Below are positions 50,623 through 59,378 of a stretch of 64,000 nt of DNA, one piece after another (positions within the stretch are counted from its first letter, which is position 1; each line of letters opens with the position of its first letter). The DNA is taken from NCBI RefSeq assembly GCF_027923405.1, contig NZ_BQYI01000001.1, forward strand, positions 428,501-492,500, given 5' to 3'. Under the pieces are notes generated by a model, which did no database searches, was not told the DNA's origin, and saw only the letters and a program-made list of their open reading frames with translations. The DNA is from Paenibacillus sp. YYML68. Its GTDB lineage: Bacteria; Bacillota; Bacilli; Paenibacillales; NBRC-103111. The position numbers and the translations under genes were made by a program.

Positions 50623-50985
50623 ATGGTTCAACAAACAATGTTTGAGAAGCTTGGAGGAAGCGATGCGATTCAGAAGGTGGTGGATTCCTTCTATCAGAAG
50701 GTGCTCGCCGACGATACGGTGAACGGCTTCTTCAAGCATACGGACATGGAGAAGCAGCGCCGTCACCAAGCGGCATTCATCGGATTTGCCTTAGGCAGCA
50801 CCGCGGCCTATACCGGCAAGTCGATGGCGAAGGCTCATGAGGGCATGAATCTGCAGCCAGAGCATTTCCATGCAATCGCAGGGCATCTGAAGTCAACGCT
50901 GGAGGAATTCGGTGTGGATGAATCCGACATCGCCGAGGTGCTGAGCAAGATCGGTGGCTTGCGCGACGATATCCTCTATAAGTAG
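50623..50985 (+). CDS. Group I (N-type) truncated haemoglobin
   Basis: 120 residues, typical size. 2-on-2 globin: FEKLGGSDAIQKVVDSFYQK (helices A/B with the B10-type Tyr), KQRRHQAAFIGFALGS, and the proximal His in MAKAHEGMNLQPEHFHAIAG. Binds O2/NO; trHbN proteins detoxify NO to nitrate. Ribosome binding site AAGGGGTGA. Its place between nitrate reductase and fnr fits protection against NO from nitrate/nitrite respiration. Confidence 0.93.
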   Translation: MVQQTMFEKLGGSDAIQKVVDSFYQKVLADDTVNGFFKHTDMEKQRRHQAAFIGFALGSTAAYTGKSMAKAHEGMNLQPEHFHAIAGHLKSTLEEFGVDESDIAEVLSKIGGLRDDILYK

Positions 50986-50994
50986 ACCGACGTA

Positions 50995-51043
50995 CAAAAA
51001 ATGGCTGTTGAATTCGACGGATGAATTCAATAGCCATTTTTTC
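50995..51043. terminator. Bidirectional terminator between the haemoglobin gene and fnr
   Basis: AAAAAATGGCT-TTGAATTC paired with GAATTCAA-AGCCATTTTTT, one bulge, A run on the left and T run on the right, so it can serve both convergent genes. Confidence 0.9.
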
Positions 51044-51066
51044 GTTTCCTTAGCCAGCACTTCAAG

Positions 51067-51807
51067 CTACACGCGGCAAATTTCGAGCGGGCAGTTCTCG
51101 CAGTGGCAAATATCGCGCAGGTACACGAAATCCTGAATCGTAATTTGACCGCTTTTCTCCACCGCGATAACGTCATTCTTGCGGAGATCGCTCAGCATTC
51201 GGTTCACACTCTCTCGGGTGGCGCCGATCATTTCGGCCATTTCGCTGTTCGTCAGCTTCTTCTCGATCACGATGTGATCACCCTGCGGACTGCCGTAGGA
51301 ATTGCTAAGACGAATCAGCAGGGAGCACAAGGCGCCTGTTTTACCATAGAGCATCAGATCGCGGAACTTGGTCTGTGTCATTTGATGCATCATGCCCATC
51401 CACTTCATGAAGTCGACGGCGAGCTCGCCGTGCTGCCATAGCAGCACCTCAAGGTCCTTCTGCTGGATGACGCCGATCTCGGCATCCTCCATCACCTCGG
51501 CGTCATAGCTGAGCATCGATTGCTGGAACGGTGTGATTTGCCCGAACAAATCACCGGCGTGGTGCATATACAAGGTCACCTTCGTTCCCGCATCGGTCGT
51601 TTTGGAAATTTTGACGCTGCCCTTTTTAACATAGTACAGTTGGTTGGCGGCATCGCCCTCCCAGAACAGGAACGAGCCGGCGTTCACCTGCTTCGCGTAC
51701 ATAATCGTCTTGAGACGATTCAAATTGTCTTCCGAGAACAACGAGCGGATTCCTTCTGTTCTTACTTTGCAGTCCGATCTAGATGGTGCAATGGCCATTC
51801 GTGCCAT
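51067..51807 (-). CDS. fnr: Anaerobic regulator Fnr (Bacillus type, C-terminal Fe-S cysteines)
   Basis: 246 residues from the ATG preceded by GGAGAGGGG; an ATG 9 bases downstream is also plausible, and an in-frame ATG at 51828 has no site. Crp/Fnr family: cyclic-nucleotide-like beta-roll (~20-125), dimer helix, HTH with ATRESVNRMLSDLRK as recognition helix. The last residues (ICHCENCPLEICRV) supply the Cys cluster that binds 4Fe-4S in B. subtilis Fnr, which is C-terminal unlike in E. coli. Activates anaerobic genes; at least five Fnr-type palindromes are found in this window. Convergent with the haemoglobin gene. Confidence 0.93.
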   Translation of the reverse strand: MARMAIAPSRSDCKVRTEGIRSLFSEDNLNRLKTIMYAKQVNAGSFLFWEGDAANQLYYVKKGSVKISKTTDAGTKVTLYMHHAGDLFGQITPFQQSMLSYDAEVMEDAEIGVIQQKDLEVLLWQHGELAVDFMKWMGMMHQMTQTKFRDLMLYGKTGALCSLLIRLSNSYGSPQGDHIVIEKKLTNSEMAEMIGATRESVNRMLSDLRKNDVIAVEKSGQITIQDFVYLRDICHCENCPLEICRV

Positions 51808-51908
51808 CCCCTCTCCGTATAAGCTCATGTCTTAATCATAAAGGTTTGCGCATCGCACGAACATCGGGGGATATACTGATCTTTGGCAGGGGAAAAACCC
51901 TCATCCGA

Positions 51909-51924
51909 AGTGAGGTAGATCACT
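51909..51924. promoter_or_regulatory. Fnr-like palindrome between fnr and the nreA-like gene
   Basis: AGTGAGGTAGATCACT, a perfect 16-bp palindrome apart from the centre, fits TGTGA-N6-TCACA at 8/10. It could serve fnr autoregulation or the divergent sensory operon; no -10 lies at the standard distance for fnr, while TAGAAG (51946-51951) lies at it on the plus strand. Confidence 0.5.
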
Positions 51925-52018
51925 CTGTGAGGAGTAGAATCCCCCTAGAAGCTCGGTGAAACACCCCTACAGCCGTAAGGGGGAACGTCACTGCTGAGTT
52001 ATTACCTCTAGAATAGAA

Positions 52019-52063
52019 TCAGGGATTTCCCTGACTTACTTTCTGAGCCGAACCCATTATAAT
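52019..52063 (+). promoter_or_regulatory. NreC-like palindrome and -10 box of the nreA-like operon
   Basis: TCAGGGATTTCCCTGA (52019-52034) resembles the staphylococcal NreC operator pattern TAGGG-N4-CCCTA (differing at the outer T/A pair). A perfect TATAAT (52058-52063) lies downstream with no good -35; the palindrome centre is ~-43 from the predicted start. Suggests autoactivation by the response regulator encoded at 52676. Confidence 0.5.
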
Positions 52064-52123
52064 GAGATGCAATAGCAGCACGAGAGCCTAATGCCGATCA
52101 GGCGGGTAGTAAGGAGGTAGGGA

Positions 52124-52615
52124 ATGATGCTGAGCGGAGATGAGCTGCGGGCTGAACTGCACATGCTACGTATGGAGCAGACGTTTGACTTCGCAGGCGT
52201 TGCACGTATCGATCGTCAGCTTTCAGGTGGACATTGGGTGTCCGTAACGGGTAATCGTACCGATAAGTATAAGCATATGGTGTTGAAGCAGGGCCGGGGA
52301 GTTGCCGGGACGGCGCTGATGACGGGCAGGCTCATGACCCATCAAGCGTATGTGCAGACGGGAATGACGATCGCCGATTGCCCGATGATGCTGGCTGAAG
52401 GGCTGCTCTCAGCGGTAGCGATTCCGATCCGAAGCTCGAGCGGGGTGCTCGGGGTGCTGTTCATCGGTTCGCGGCAATCCCACGCGTATTCGCTGGGAAC
52501 ACTTGTACTGCTTGAGCGTGTGGCCGGAACGCTCAGGGGCCGACTGCAGGAGGAGTGGCTGGAGAATGAGTTGCCATCAAAGAGTGAAGACACTATGAAG
52601 GTTCAGGAATCTTAG
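52124..52615 (+). CDS. GAF-domain protein, NreA-like (possible nitrate sensor)
   Basis: 163 residues. One GAF domain (~15-145): FDFAGVARIDRQLSGGHWVS, the GNRTDKYKHMVLKQGRGVAG block that resembles staphylococcal NreA, and IPIRSSSGVLGVLFIGSRQ. NreA binds nitrate and controls the NreB kinase; the same is likely here because kinase and regulator genes follow. AAGGAGG at 6 bases. Confidence 0.75.
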   Translation: MMLSGDELRAELHMLRMEQTFDFAGVARIDRQLSGGHWVSVTGNRTDKYKHMVLKQGRGVAGTALMTGRLMTHQAYVQTGMTIADCPMMLAEGLLSAVAIPIRSSSGVLGVLFIGSRQSHAYSLGTLVLLERVAGTLRGRLQEEWLENELPSKSEDTMKVQES

Positions 52616-52675
52616 CTTGCGTTCCGTTATAATACAAGTGGTAGTGGCTGAAGTTAAGGGCAGGGGGGAAGCAGG

Positions 52676-53329
52676 GTGACGACCTTAATCATTGTAGATG
52701 ACCACGCTGTCGTGCGCAGTGGATTGATGCTGCTGTTGAACGGAAGAGAGGAGCTTCAGGTGATCGGCGAAGCCGCCGACGGCGATGAAGGCATACGTCT
52801 AGCTAAGGAACTGAAGCCGGATGTCGTGCTGATGGATCTGAGCATGCCACACGGCAAGGATGGACTGACGGCGACGCAGGAGCTGAAGCAGGCGGCACCG
52901 GAGTCGGCCATTCTGATCTTGACGATGCATGATGACGACGAATATTTATTTCGAGCGATTCATGCAGGTGCCTCTGGCTATATTTTGAAAAGCGCGCCGC
53001 ATGAAGAATTGCTTGGCGCGATCCGATCGGTCGCTAGTGGCCAGGCGTACCTGTATCCAACAGCCACGAGGCGTCTGATGAGCGAATATGTGGAGCGCTT
53101 CCGCTCAGGAGATGGAGGCGGAAGCTTTGAAACGCTGTCTGAGCGTGAGAAGGAGATTGTCTCCCACGTGGCACTAGGCTACAGCAATAAGGAAATTGCT
53201 GAGCAGCTGGTCATTAGCATCAAAACCGTCGAGTCGCACAAGGCGAACGTGATGGAGAAGCTGGGGCTGAAGACGAGACCGGAGCTTGTGAAATATGCGA
53301 TGAAGAAGGGGCTGCTCCATTTTGAGTAG
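52676..53329 (+). CDS. nreC: NarL/NreC-family response regulator
   Basis: 217 residues with a GTG start after GGGGGGAAGCAGG. Receiver domain (~3-118): acidic pair in IVDDHAVV, phospho-acceptor Asp in [14 protein letters not shown], Lys in [12 protein letters not shown]-terminal LuxR-type HTH (~150-210): [20 protein letters not shown] and [14 protein letters not shown]. Likely controls nitrate-respiration genes when phosphorylated by the adjacent kinase, whose TTG start overlaps its stop. Confidence 0.88.
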   Translation: MTTLIIVDDHAVVRSGLMLLLNGREELQVIGEAADGDEGIRLAKELKPDVVLMDLSMPHGKDGLTATQELKQAAPESAILILTMHDDDEYLFRAIHAGASGYILKSAPHEELLGAIRSVASGQAYLYPTATRRLMSEYVERFRSGDGGGSFETLSEREKEIVSHVALGYSNKEIAEQLVISIKTVESHKANVMEKLGLKTRPELVKYAMKKGLLHFE

Positions 53330-54428
53330 ATTCAAGAAGGAGCCTTCTGAGGTGATCGGGGGCTATGTTGCGGCATTGATGTCTGAGCTTGAGGAGCACA
53401 TTCAGGATACGGATGTCCGTGAGGAGCTCAAGCACTCCTTAAGGCAGCTGTCGGACCTGAAGTTCGCGCTTGACGAATCTTCCATTGTCGCTATGACGGA
53501 CAGCCAAGGTCGTATTCAATATGTAAACGATAAATTTTGCAAAATCTCCAAGTATGCAAGAGAAGAGCTGATGGGCAAGGATCACCGGGTCATCAACTCT
53601 GGCTATCACGGCAAACTGTTCATGAACCAGCTCTGGTCCACCATTTCCAGTGGTCGGGTGTGGCGAGGCGATATCAAGAACAGAGCTAAGGACGGTACGT
53701 ATTACTGGGTGAACACGACGATTGTTCCGTTCTTGAATGAGGAGGGCAAGCCGTATCAATACTTGGCCATCCGCAATGAGGTCACTGAGCTGAAGCGGGT
53801 CGAAGAGGAGCTGCAGTTCATGATGAAGCAGGTCATGGACATTCAGGAGGAGGAACGCAAGCGATTTTCAAGGGAGCTTCATGATGGTATTGGTCAAAGT
53901 CTGTTCTCTCTACTCATACACATGGACCGGGTCATCAGCGAACGCGGGGTAACTGAGCTGGAGCCGCTGCGTGAGCAGGTGACGCACCTGATTGAGGATG
54001 TACGCGGGATGGCCTGGGAGCTTCGGCCTTCTGTGCTGGACGATCTGGGGGTCGTTCCGGCGATACGAACGTATATTGAGAATTTCACCGAGCATTATGG
54101 TATTAAGGTGCACTTCACCAGCAATATCCGCAAGCGGCTCGGCGCCCAGATCGAGACCACGATCTACCGAACGGTACAAGAAGCGCTGACCAACATTCGG
54201 AAGTACGCCGATGCGTCGGAAGCGACCGTTGAGCTGGAAGCCCGCGAAGACTCCATTACGGCACGCATAAAGGATGAGGGCCGCGGCTTTGACCCGACCC
54301 TGCGCCTTGCGGGCGGAGTCGGCTTGTTCAGTATGGAGGAGCGGGCTCGGATATGCGGAGGACAGCTGGAGATCGACTCAGCCCCGGGAAGGGGGACGGA
54401 GCTCCGGCTGCATATACCGTTTTCTTAG
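53322..54428 (+). CDS. nreB: PAS-domain histidine kinase, NreB-like
   Basis: 368 residues, TTG start overlapping the nreC stop by 8 bp with AAGGGG upstream. No membrane segment, so cytosolic. Residues ~45-165 form a PAS domain ([37 protein letters not shown]). A HisKA_3 region follows with phospho-acceptor His in [16 protein letters not shown], and a HATPase with DEGRGFDP and a G2-type [11 protein letters not shown]. Unlike staphylococcal NreB, the PAS domain has only one Cys, so the O2-sensing 4Fe-4S cluster seems absent. Confidence 0.87.
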   Translation: MSRFKKEPSEVIGGYVAALMSELEEHIQDTDVREELKHSLRQLSDLKFALDESSIVAMTDSQGRIQYVNDKFCKISKYAREELMGKDHRVINSGYHGKLFMNQLWSTISSGRVWRGDIKNRAKDGTYYWVNTTIVPFLNEEGKPYQYLAIRNEVTELKRVEEELQFMMKQVMDIQEEERKRFSRELHDGIGQSLFSLLIHMDRVISERGVTELEPLREQVTHLIEDVRGMAWELRPSVLDDLGVVPAIRTYIENFTEHYGIKVHFTSNIRKRLGAQIETTIYRTVQEALTNIRKYADASEATVELEAREDSITARIKDEGRGFDPTLRLAGGVGLFSMEERARICGGQLEIDSAPGRGTELRLHIPFS

Positions 54429-54460
54429 CCCACGAATCGTCTAGTATACAGTAAGCTGAG

Positions 54461-54503
54461 AAGCCTGCAGCACACCTTCGTCAAGGGTGCTGCAGGCTTA
54501 TTC
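54461..54503 (+). terminator. Terminator of the nre-like operon
   Basis: Perfect 13-bp stem AAGCCTGCAGCAC / GTGCTGCAGGCTT followed by a short AT tail. Confidence 0.75.
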
Positions 54504-54597
54504 GTGCGCTGCACAAAGAGCTAAAAAGAACAGGTGTTCGGATACTGTGCATATGGCTGACTACGCACCCGGACGAGACAGCCACTTCTTGCGCTCG

Positions 54598-54640
54598 AGT
54601 GACTTCCCTCACATACAACAAGGTTGGAAGGGAGTATGAT
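54598..54640 (+). promoter_or_regulatory. Fnr-dependent promoter of the hemerythrin-hpf-adhE operon
   Basis: AGTGACTTCCCTCACA (54598-54613) fits TGTGA-N6-TCACA at 9/10. TATGAT (54635-54640) is a 5/6 -10 box exactly 29.5 bases from the palindrome centre. Confidence 0.75.
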
Positions 54641-54685
54641 GAACGCATAACCAAGAGCTGAACGCGAGTTGGAGGGATTGGATAA

Positions 54686-55231
54686 ATGAGCATCGAGTCG
54701 TCGCAATCGCTGGGAACGGGTCTGGGCGAAGACCATGTGACGGGGCTATTCGCAGCTGTTCAGCGGCTGCAGAACGAGCATGCCTACATCCTTGAGCTTC
54801 TGGAGGAGATGGAAGTGCAGGCGGTGCAGATCGGGAAGGCCTCTACCACTGCGCAGGACTGGTCGAGATTACAGCATTTGCGTCTGTGGACAATAGGGGT
54901 CATGCAGGAGCTAGAGGCCCATGCCAAGTGGGAGGATGGCGTGCTGCTTCCGTTTCTAGTGAGTTACTTTCACCTTCAGGAGAGTCCATCCTTGGCTCCG
55001 TCGCTGTGGATGATGGAGAAGGAGCATGAGCTTGCCGTCGAGTATGTCGAGTGCTTCATGCGGGAGTTCCACAAGCTGCGCCCAGCTTCGTCGCGGGAGC
55101 GGATGTGGAAGACCGCATCGCTCCTGCTTCAGGCCTGCTACATTCTCAAGAGTCATATTGAGAAGGAGGAGAAGCTTGTATTTCCGCTGGTGGAGCAGGT
55201 GCTGACAGACGTCGATTATTTATTTTTATAA
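54686..55231 (+). CDS. Hemerythrin HHE-domain protein 2
   Basis: 181 residues, paralogue of the protein at 43950-44468. Same motif order: QNEHAYILELLEEM, LEAHAKWEDGVLLPF, MMEKEHELAVEYVECF, LKSHIEKEEKLVFPLVEQV. His/Glu ligands for a di-iron site are therefore present. Probably O2/NO-binding or Fe-S repair related. First gene of a unit with hpf (22-bp gap) and adhE. TTGGAGGG precedes the ATG. Confidence 0.83.
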   Translation: MSIESSQSLGTGLGEDHVTGLFAAVQRLQNEHAYILELLEEMEVQAVQIGKASTTAQDWSRLQHLRLWTIGVMQELEAHAKWEDGVLLPFLVSYFHLQESPSLAPSLWMMEKEHELAVEYVECFMREFHKLRPASSRERMWKTASLLLQACYILKSHIEKEEKLVFPLVEQVLTDVDYLFL

Positions 55232-55253
55232 ACGGCTATAAGGAGTGGTTAAT

Positions 55254-55793
55254 ATGGGACTGAACATACATGGCAAACAAATCGAGGTTACAACGGCGCT
55301 GCACGAGTACACCGTGGAGAAGCTCGGTCGTATTCTGGAGCGGCTCCACGAAACGGCAGATGTTGAGGTCATGCTTTCGGTGCAAGGTCATAAGCACGTG
55401 CATGTCGTGGAGGTCACGATTCGTGACGAAGGTACCGTTCTTCGCGCGGAAGAGAAGCAGGACGACATGTATGCCTCGATAGACCTGGTTGCAGATAAGC
55501 TCGATCGCAAGCTGCGGAAGCTGCGCGAGAAGCGGAGAGATCGCGTTCGGCGCCATACTGAAGGTCGAGCGGCGGGCTGGGACACCGAAGCCGCCTTCGC
55601 TGAGGATGAGGAGCTTGAGGTAATCGTACGGCAGAAGCGCATTGTGCTGAAGCCGGTTGATGTGGAGGAAGCGATTCAGCAACTGAAGCTGCTCGACCAT
55701 GACTTTCATCTGTTCTTGAACCGTGAGACAGGACAGACCGAGCTTATCTACAGACGGCATAACGGCACCTTGGGACATTTGACCACTGTATAG
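55254..55793 (+). CDS. hpf: Ribosome hibernation promoting factor, long form
   Basis: 179 residues from the ATG with AAGGAG 8 bases upstream (an in-frame GTG is inside the ribosome binding site). N-terminal S30AE domain (~1-100: MGLNIHGKQIEVTTALHEYT, the basic KLDRKLRKLREKRRDRVRR helix), a linker, and the C-terminal dimerisation domain (VVRQKRIVLKP-like, then HDFHLFLNRETGQTELIYRR) that makes 100S ribosome dimers. Unusual neighbourhood: between a hemerythrin gene and adhE, so hibernation may be induced with O2 loss. Confidence 0.95.
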   Translation: MGLNIHGKQIEVTTALHEYTVEKLGRILERLHETADVEVMLSVQGHKHVHVVEVTIRDEGTVLRAEEKQDDMYASIDLVADKLDRKLRKLREKRRDRVRRHTEGRAAGWDTEAAFAEDEELEVIVRQKRIVLKPVDVEEAIQQLKLLDHDFHLFLNRETGQTELIYRRHNGTLGHLTTV

Positions 55794-55854
55794 ATGAGGA
55801 AGAACGCTCTGCTTGTGATGTATTCGGATGTTCCAAATATGGGAGGCGACAAAG

Positions 55855-58467
55855 ATGACGATGAAGGAAAAAGAAGAAGCGAAAAAGCAACCGGCAGCCA
55901 ATCAAGAGGTGGCGGCTCTCGTAGCCCAGGCGTTGAAGGCTCAGGAGGCGTTCATGGAGCTGAATCAGCAGCAGGTGGACGACGTGGTTCAGGCAATGGC
56001 GCTGGCCGGGCTGGAGCAGCATATGGTACTGGCGAGGATGGCGATCGAAGAGACGGGTCGAGGCGTCTACGAGGACAAAATTACGAAGAACCTGTTCGCA
56101 TCCGAATATATTTATCACAGCATCAAGTATGATAAGACGGTTGGTGTCATCGAGGAGAATGTCTATGAGAATTATCGTAAGGTGGCAGAGCCGGTTGGCG
56201 TGATCGCGGGTGTGACGCCGGTCACCAATCCAACCTCCACAACGCTGTTCAAGGCTATGATCGCGATGAAAACGCGTAACCCGATTATCTTCGCCTTCCA
56301 TCCGTCTGCGCAGCGCTGCAGCGTAGCGGCAGCTCGCACGGTGATGGAGGCTGCGGTCAAGGCAGGAGCTCCGCAGGGCTGCATCCAGTGGATTGACAAT
56401 CCTTCGGTTGAAGCGACGGGGCTGCTCATGAATCATCCTGACGTTGCGCTCGTACTGGCGACAGGGGGCTCCTCTATGGTCAAGGCTGCTTACAGCACAG
56501 GCAAGCCGGCGCTTGGCGTAGGCCCAGGCAACGTGCCTTGCTTCATTGAGAAGAGTGCCAATTTGAAGCAGGCGGTCACCGATCTGATACTGTCCAAGAC
56601 GTTCGACAACGGTATGATTTGCGCCTCCGAGCAAGCGGTCATCATTGAGGAGCCGGTGTACGCAGAGACAAAGAAGATTATGGAAGAGTATGGCTGCTAC
56701 TTCTTGGATGCAGAGCAGATCGAGGCGGTGTCCCGCTTGGTTATCGATTCGGACAAATGTGCGGTGAACGCGATCATCGTTGGTCAACCTGCGGTCAACA
56801 TCGCCGCCATGGCGAATATCGAGGTACCGGCAGATACGAAAATATTGGTCGCCGAGCTCTCGGGCGTCGGCAAGGACTATCCATTGTCCGCAGAGAAGCT
56901 CAGTCCTGTGCTGGCGTGCTACCGCGCGAAGAATGCAGCGCAAGGCATCGAGCGTGCAGCACAGGTGACTGCCTTCGGCGGAATGGGTCATTCCTCGGTC
57001 ATCCACTCGCAGGATGACCATGTAATTGCAGCTTATGCATCGGCGCTGAAGACAGGCCGAGTGATCATCAACTCGCCTTCCACCCATGGTGCGATCGGGG
57101 ACATATACAATACGAATCTTCCGTCCCTGACGCTCGGCTGCGGCTCGTATGGACATAATTCGACGACGTCCAATGTGACGGCGGTCAATCTGCTGAACAT
57201 CAAGAGCGTTGCTTACCGCACCGTCAATATGCAGTGGTTCAAGATTCCACCGAAGGTGTACTTCGAGAAGGGCTCCACTCAGTATCTCGAGAAAATGCCG
57301 GATATCTCCCGGGTCCTAATTGTAACCGACCCGATGATGGTGAAGCTCGGCTATGTGGAACGTGTGGAATATTACCTGCGAAATCGGCAAGCGCCTGTCT
57401 ATATTGAGGTCTTCTCCGACGTCGAGCCGGATCCTTCCGTCGATACGGTAGAGCGTGGCACGGATCTGATGGAACGGTTCCAGCCCGATTGTATTATCGC
57501 TCTTGGCGGCGGCTCTCCGATGGATGCAGCGAAGGCGATGTGGCTGTTCTATGAATACCCGAATACGAGCTTCAAATCGCTGAAGCAGAAGTTCATGGAC
57601 ATCCGTAAGCGGGTGTATAAATATCCACGACTCGGACGGAAGGCGAAGTTCGTTGCGATTCCGACGACGTCTGGCACCGGCTCGGAAGTCACGTCCTTCG
57701 CGGTCATTACCGACAAGCACGATGGCCATACGAAGTATCCGCTGGCAGACTACGAGCTCACTCCCGATGTAGCCATTATCGACCCGGATTATGTCTACAC
57801 ACTGCCAAAGGTGGCGGTTGCGGATACCGGTATGGACGTACTGACGCATGCGATTGAAGCGTATGTATCCGTGATGGCGAACGATTATACGGATGGTTTA
57901 TCCATGAAGGCGATCCAGCTCGTCTTTGATAACTTGGAAAAGTCGTACGCTACCGGTGATCCGGTTGCCCGTGAAAAAATGCATAACGCCTCGACGATTG
58001 CCGGCATGGCGTTCGCGAATGCCTTCCTCGGCATTAATCACAGCCTGGCTCACAAGTGGGGCGGGGAGTTCCATACCGCCCACGGACGGACGAACGCGAT
58101 TCTGATGCCTCACGTCATTAAGTATAATGCCAGCAAGCCGACGAAGTTCGCTTCGTTCCCGAAATATGATCACTTCATCGCTGACCAGCGCTACGCGGAA
58201 ATTGGGCGCATGCTAGGCTTGCCAGCACGTACAACAGAGGAGGGGGTTGCATCTCTCATTATGGCTGTTCGCAAGCTGGGGCAGGCGGTAGGCATTCCAG
58301 CTTCCTTCGCCGAGCTCGGCATCGATCCGGTGTTGTTTGAAAGTCGGGTAGAAGAGCTGGCGGACCGTGCCTTTGAAGATCAGTGCACGACAGCTAACCC
58401 AAGAATGCCTCTTGTTACTGAGCTCGCAGAGGTGTACCGCAACGCATTCTACGGCAAGTTCGAGTAA
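55855..58467 (+). CDS. adhE: Bifunctional acetaldehyde-CoA/alcohol dehydrogenase
   Basis: 870 residues from the ATG with GGGAGG 8 bases upstream. The N-terminal CoA-acylating aldehyde dehydrogenase half has the catalytic Cys in DNGMICASEQAVI; the C-terminal half is an Fe-dependent alcohol dehydrogenase (ALGGGSPMDAAKAMWLF, TTSGTGSEVTSFAVIT, and the metal ligands in HALEAY-like THAIEAY, NHSLAHKWGGEFHTAHGRTN). Reduces acetyl-CoA to ethanol, regenerating two NAD+, complementing PflB. 61 bp after hpf. Confidence 0.97.
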   Translation: MTMKEKEEAKKQPAANQEVAALVAQALKAQEAFMELNQQQVDDVVQAMALAGLEQHMVLARMAIEETGRGVYEDKITKNLFASEYIYHSIKYDKTVGVIEENVYENYRKVAEPVGVIAGVTPVTNPTSTTLFKAMIAMKTRNPIIFAFHPSAQRCSVAAARTVMEAAVKAGAPQGCIQWIDNPSVEATGLLMNHPDVALVLATGGSSMVKAAYSTGKPALGVGPGNVPCFIEKSANLKQAVTDLILSKTFDNGMICASEQAVIIEEPVYAETKKIMEEYGCYFLDAEQIEAVSRLVIDSDKCAVNAIIVGQPAVNIAAMANIEVPADTKILVAELSGVGKDYPLSAEKLSPVLACYRAKNAAQGIERAAQVTAFGGMGHSSVIHSQDDHVIAAYASALKTGRVIINSPSTHGAIGDIYNTNLPSLTLGCGSYGHNSTTSNVTAVNLLNIKSVAYRTVNMQWFKIPPKVYFEKGSTQYLEKMPDISRVLIVTDPMMVKLGYVERVEYYLRNRQAPVYIEVFSDVEPDPSVDTVERGTDLMERFQPDCIIALGGGSPMDAAKAMWLFYEYPNTSFKSLKQKFMDIRKRVYKYPRLGRKAKFVAIPTTSGTGSEVTSFAVITDKHDGHTKYPLADYELTPDVAIIDPDYVYTLPKVAVADTGMDVLTHAIEAYVSVMANDYTDGLSMKAIQLVFDNLEKSYATGDPVAREKMHNASTIAGMAFANAFLGINHSLAHKWGGEFHTAHGRTNAILMPHVIKYNASKPTKFASFPKYDHFIADQRYAEIGRMLGLPARTTEEGVASLIMAVRKLGQAVGIPASFAELGIDPVLFESRVEELADRAFEDQCTTANPRMPLVTELAEVYRNAFYGKFE

Positions 58468-58505
58468 CACGTAATGACCCATTAACAATTCCTGTTGAAT
58501 CCATT

Positions 58506-58547
58506 AGGGGCTGTCTTCGCTTAGCGTTCTGCTGCGGAGCAGCCCCT
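58506..58547. repeat. Inverted repeat downstream of adhE
   Basis: AGGGGCTG / CAGCCCCT arms with an internally pairing loop; no T run, so termination ability is doubtful. Confidence 0.4.
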
Positions 58548-58640
58548 CATCCTTGAACTTGAAGTCGACTCGGCTTCTTGACTATAGCTAGGGGGGCAAA
58601 AATTGCCGAATTGCAAATGATATAGGAAGGAGCACCTGAT

Positions 58641-59258
58641 ATGTTGACGGGTATTATACTGGCAGGTGGGGATAGCGAACGAATGAATGGGACAAACAAA
58701 AGTCTGCTTACCTTAGATGATGAGATGCTGGTCCAGCGGCAAATTCGATTGATGAAGCAGATTTGCGAGGAAATTATTATAGTAACGAACGAGCCGCGTC
58801 CTTATTTACAGCGGTTGGACGGGACGATCCGAATTATCACCGATTATGTGACAGGCATAGGGCCACTGGGTGGAATGTTCTCCGGCTTATCGCTGGCGCA
58901 GAAGGACCATGCATGGGTAATCGGCTGCGACATGCCGTTTATTTCGGCCAAGGCAGCCAGGCTTATGCTGGCACACAAGCAGCAGCATGGCTATGAGGTT
59001 GTATTTCCTTGCATTCAGCAGGTGGTTCACCCGCTTCACGCGATTTATGATCGCTCCTGTGTAAAGGCGATTGAGCGGATGCTGCACCACCATGATTATG
59101 CGCTGACTAAGCTGCATCGATACTTGAATTGGGATGTACTTTTAGAACGAACGTTCGTTCATCACGATATTGAGAGCTCGTTTCTTTATGAGATCAAGAC
59201 GCAAGAGGATTACTTAACAGCCGTTGAGCTACTCGAGCTGAGGTGTCCTGGCGCATGA
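58641..59258 (+). CDS. mobA: Molybdenum cofactor guanylyltransferase
   Basis: 205 residues. Nucleotidyltransferase that attaches GMP to molybdopterin to make MGD, the cofactor of the nitrate reductase in this cluster. N-terminal LAGGDSERMNGTNKSLL (GTP-binding loop, slightly longer than usual), DYVTGIGPLGGMFSGL, and WVIGCDMPFIS with the metal-binding Asp. Last ~30 residues are variable. GGAAGGAG at 8 bases. Followed by a strong terminator. Confidence 0.92.
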   Translation: MLTGIILAGGDSERMNGTNKSLLTLDDEMLVQRQIRLMKQICEEIIIVTNEPRPYLQRLDGTIRIITDYVTGIGPLGGMFSGLSLAQKDHAWVIGCDMPFISAKAARLMLAHKQQHGYEVVFPCIQQVVHPLHAIYDRSCVKAIERMLHHHDYALTKLHRYLNWDVLLERTFVHHDIESSFLYEIKTQEDYLTAVELLELRCPGA

Positions 59259-59282
59259 GTGTGACACCTTCAATTAGCCTAC

Positions 59283-59321
59283 GCCAAACAACCCTCAGGC
59301 TAAGTCTGAGGGTTGTTTGGC
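59283..59321. terminator. Strong inverted repeat/terminator between mobA and thrC
   Basis: 16-bp perfect stem GCCAAACAACCCTCAG / CTGAGGGTTGTTTGGC, loop GCTAAGT, between convergent genes. Confidence 0.75.
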
Positions 59322-59378
59322 AGCGGCAGGTGCCGAAACTTTTAAGTAGAAGAAGGGCTTGGAGTCAGGAGTCTTTCT

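Noticed and set aside
55744..57156. 470-residue minus-strand open frame opposite adhE
   Set aside because: Lies across hpf and adhE, composition typical of a GC-biased shadow frame, no motifs.
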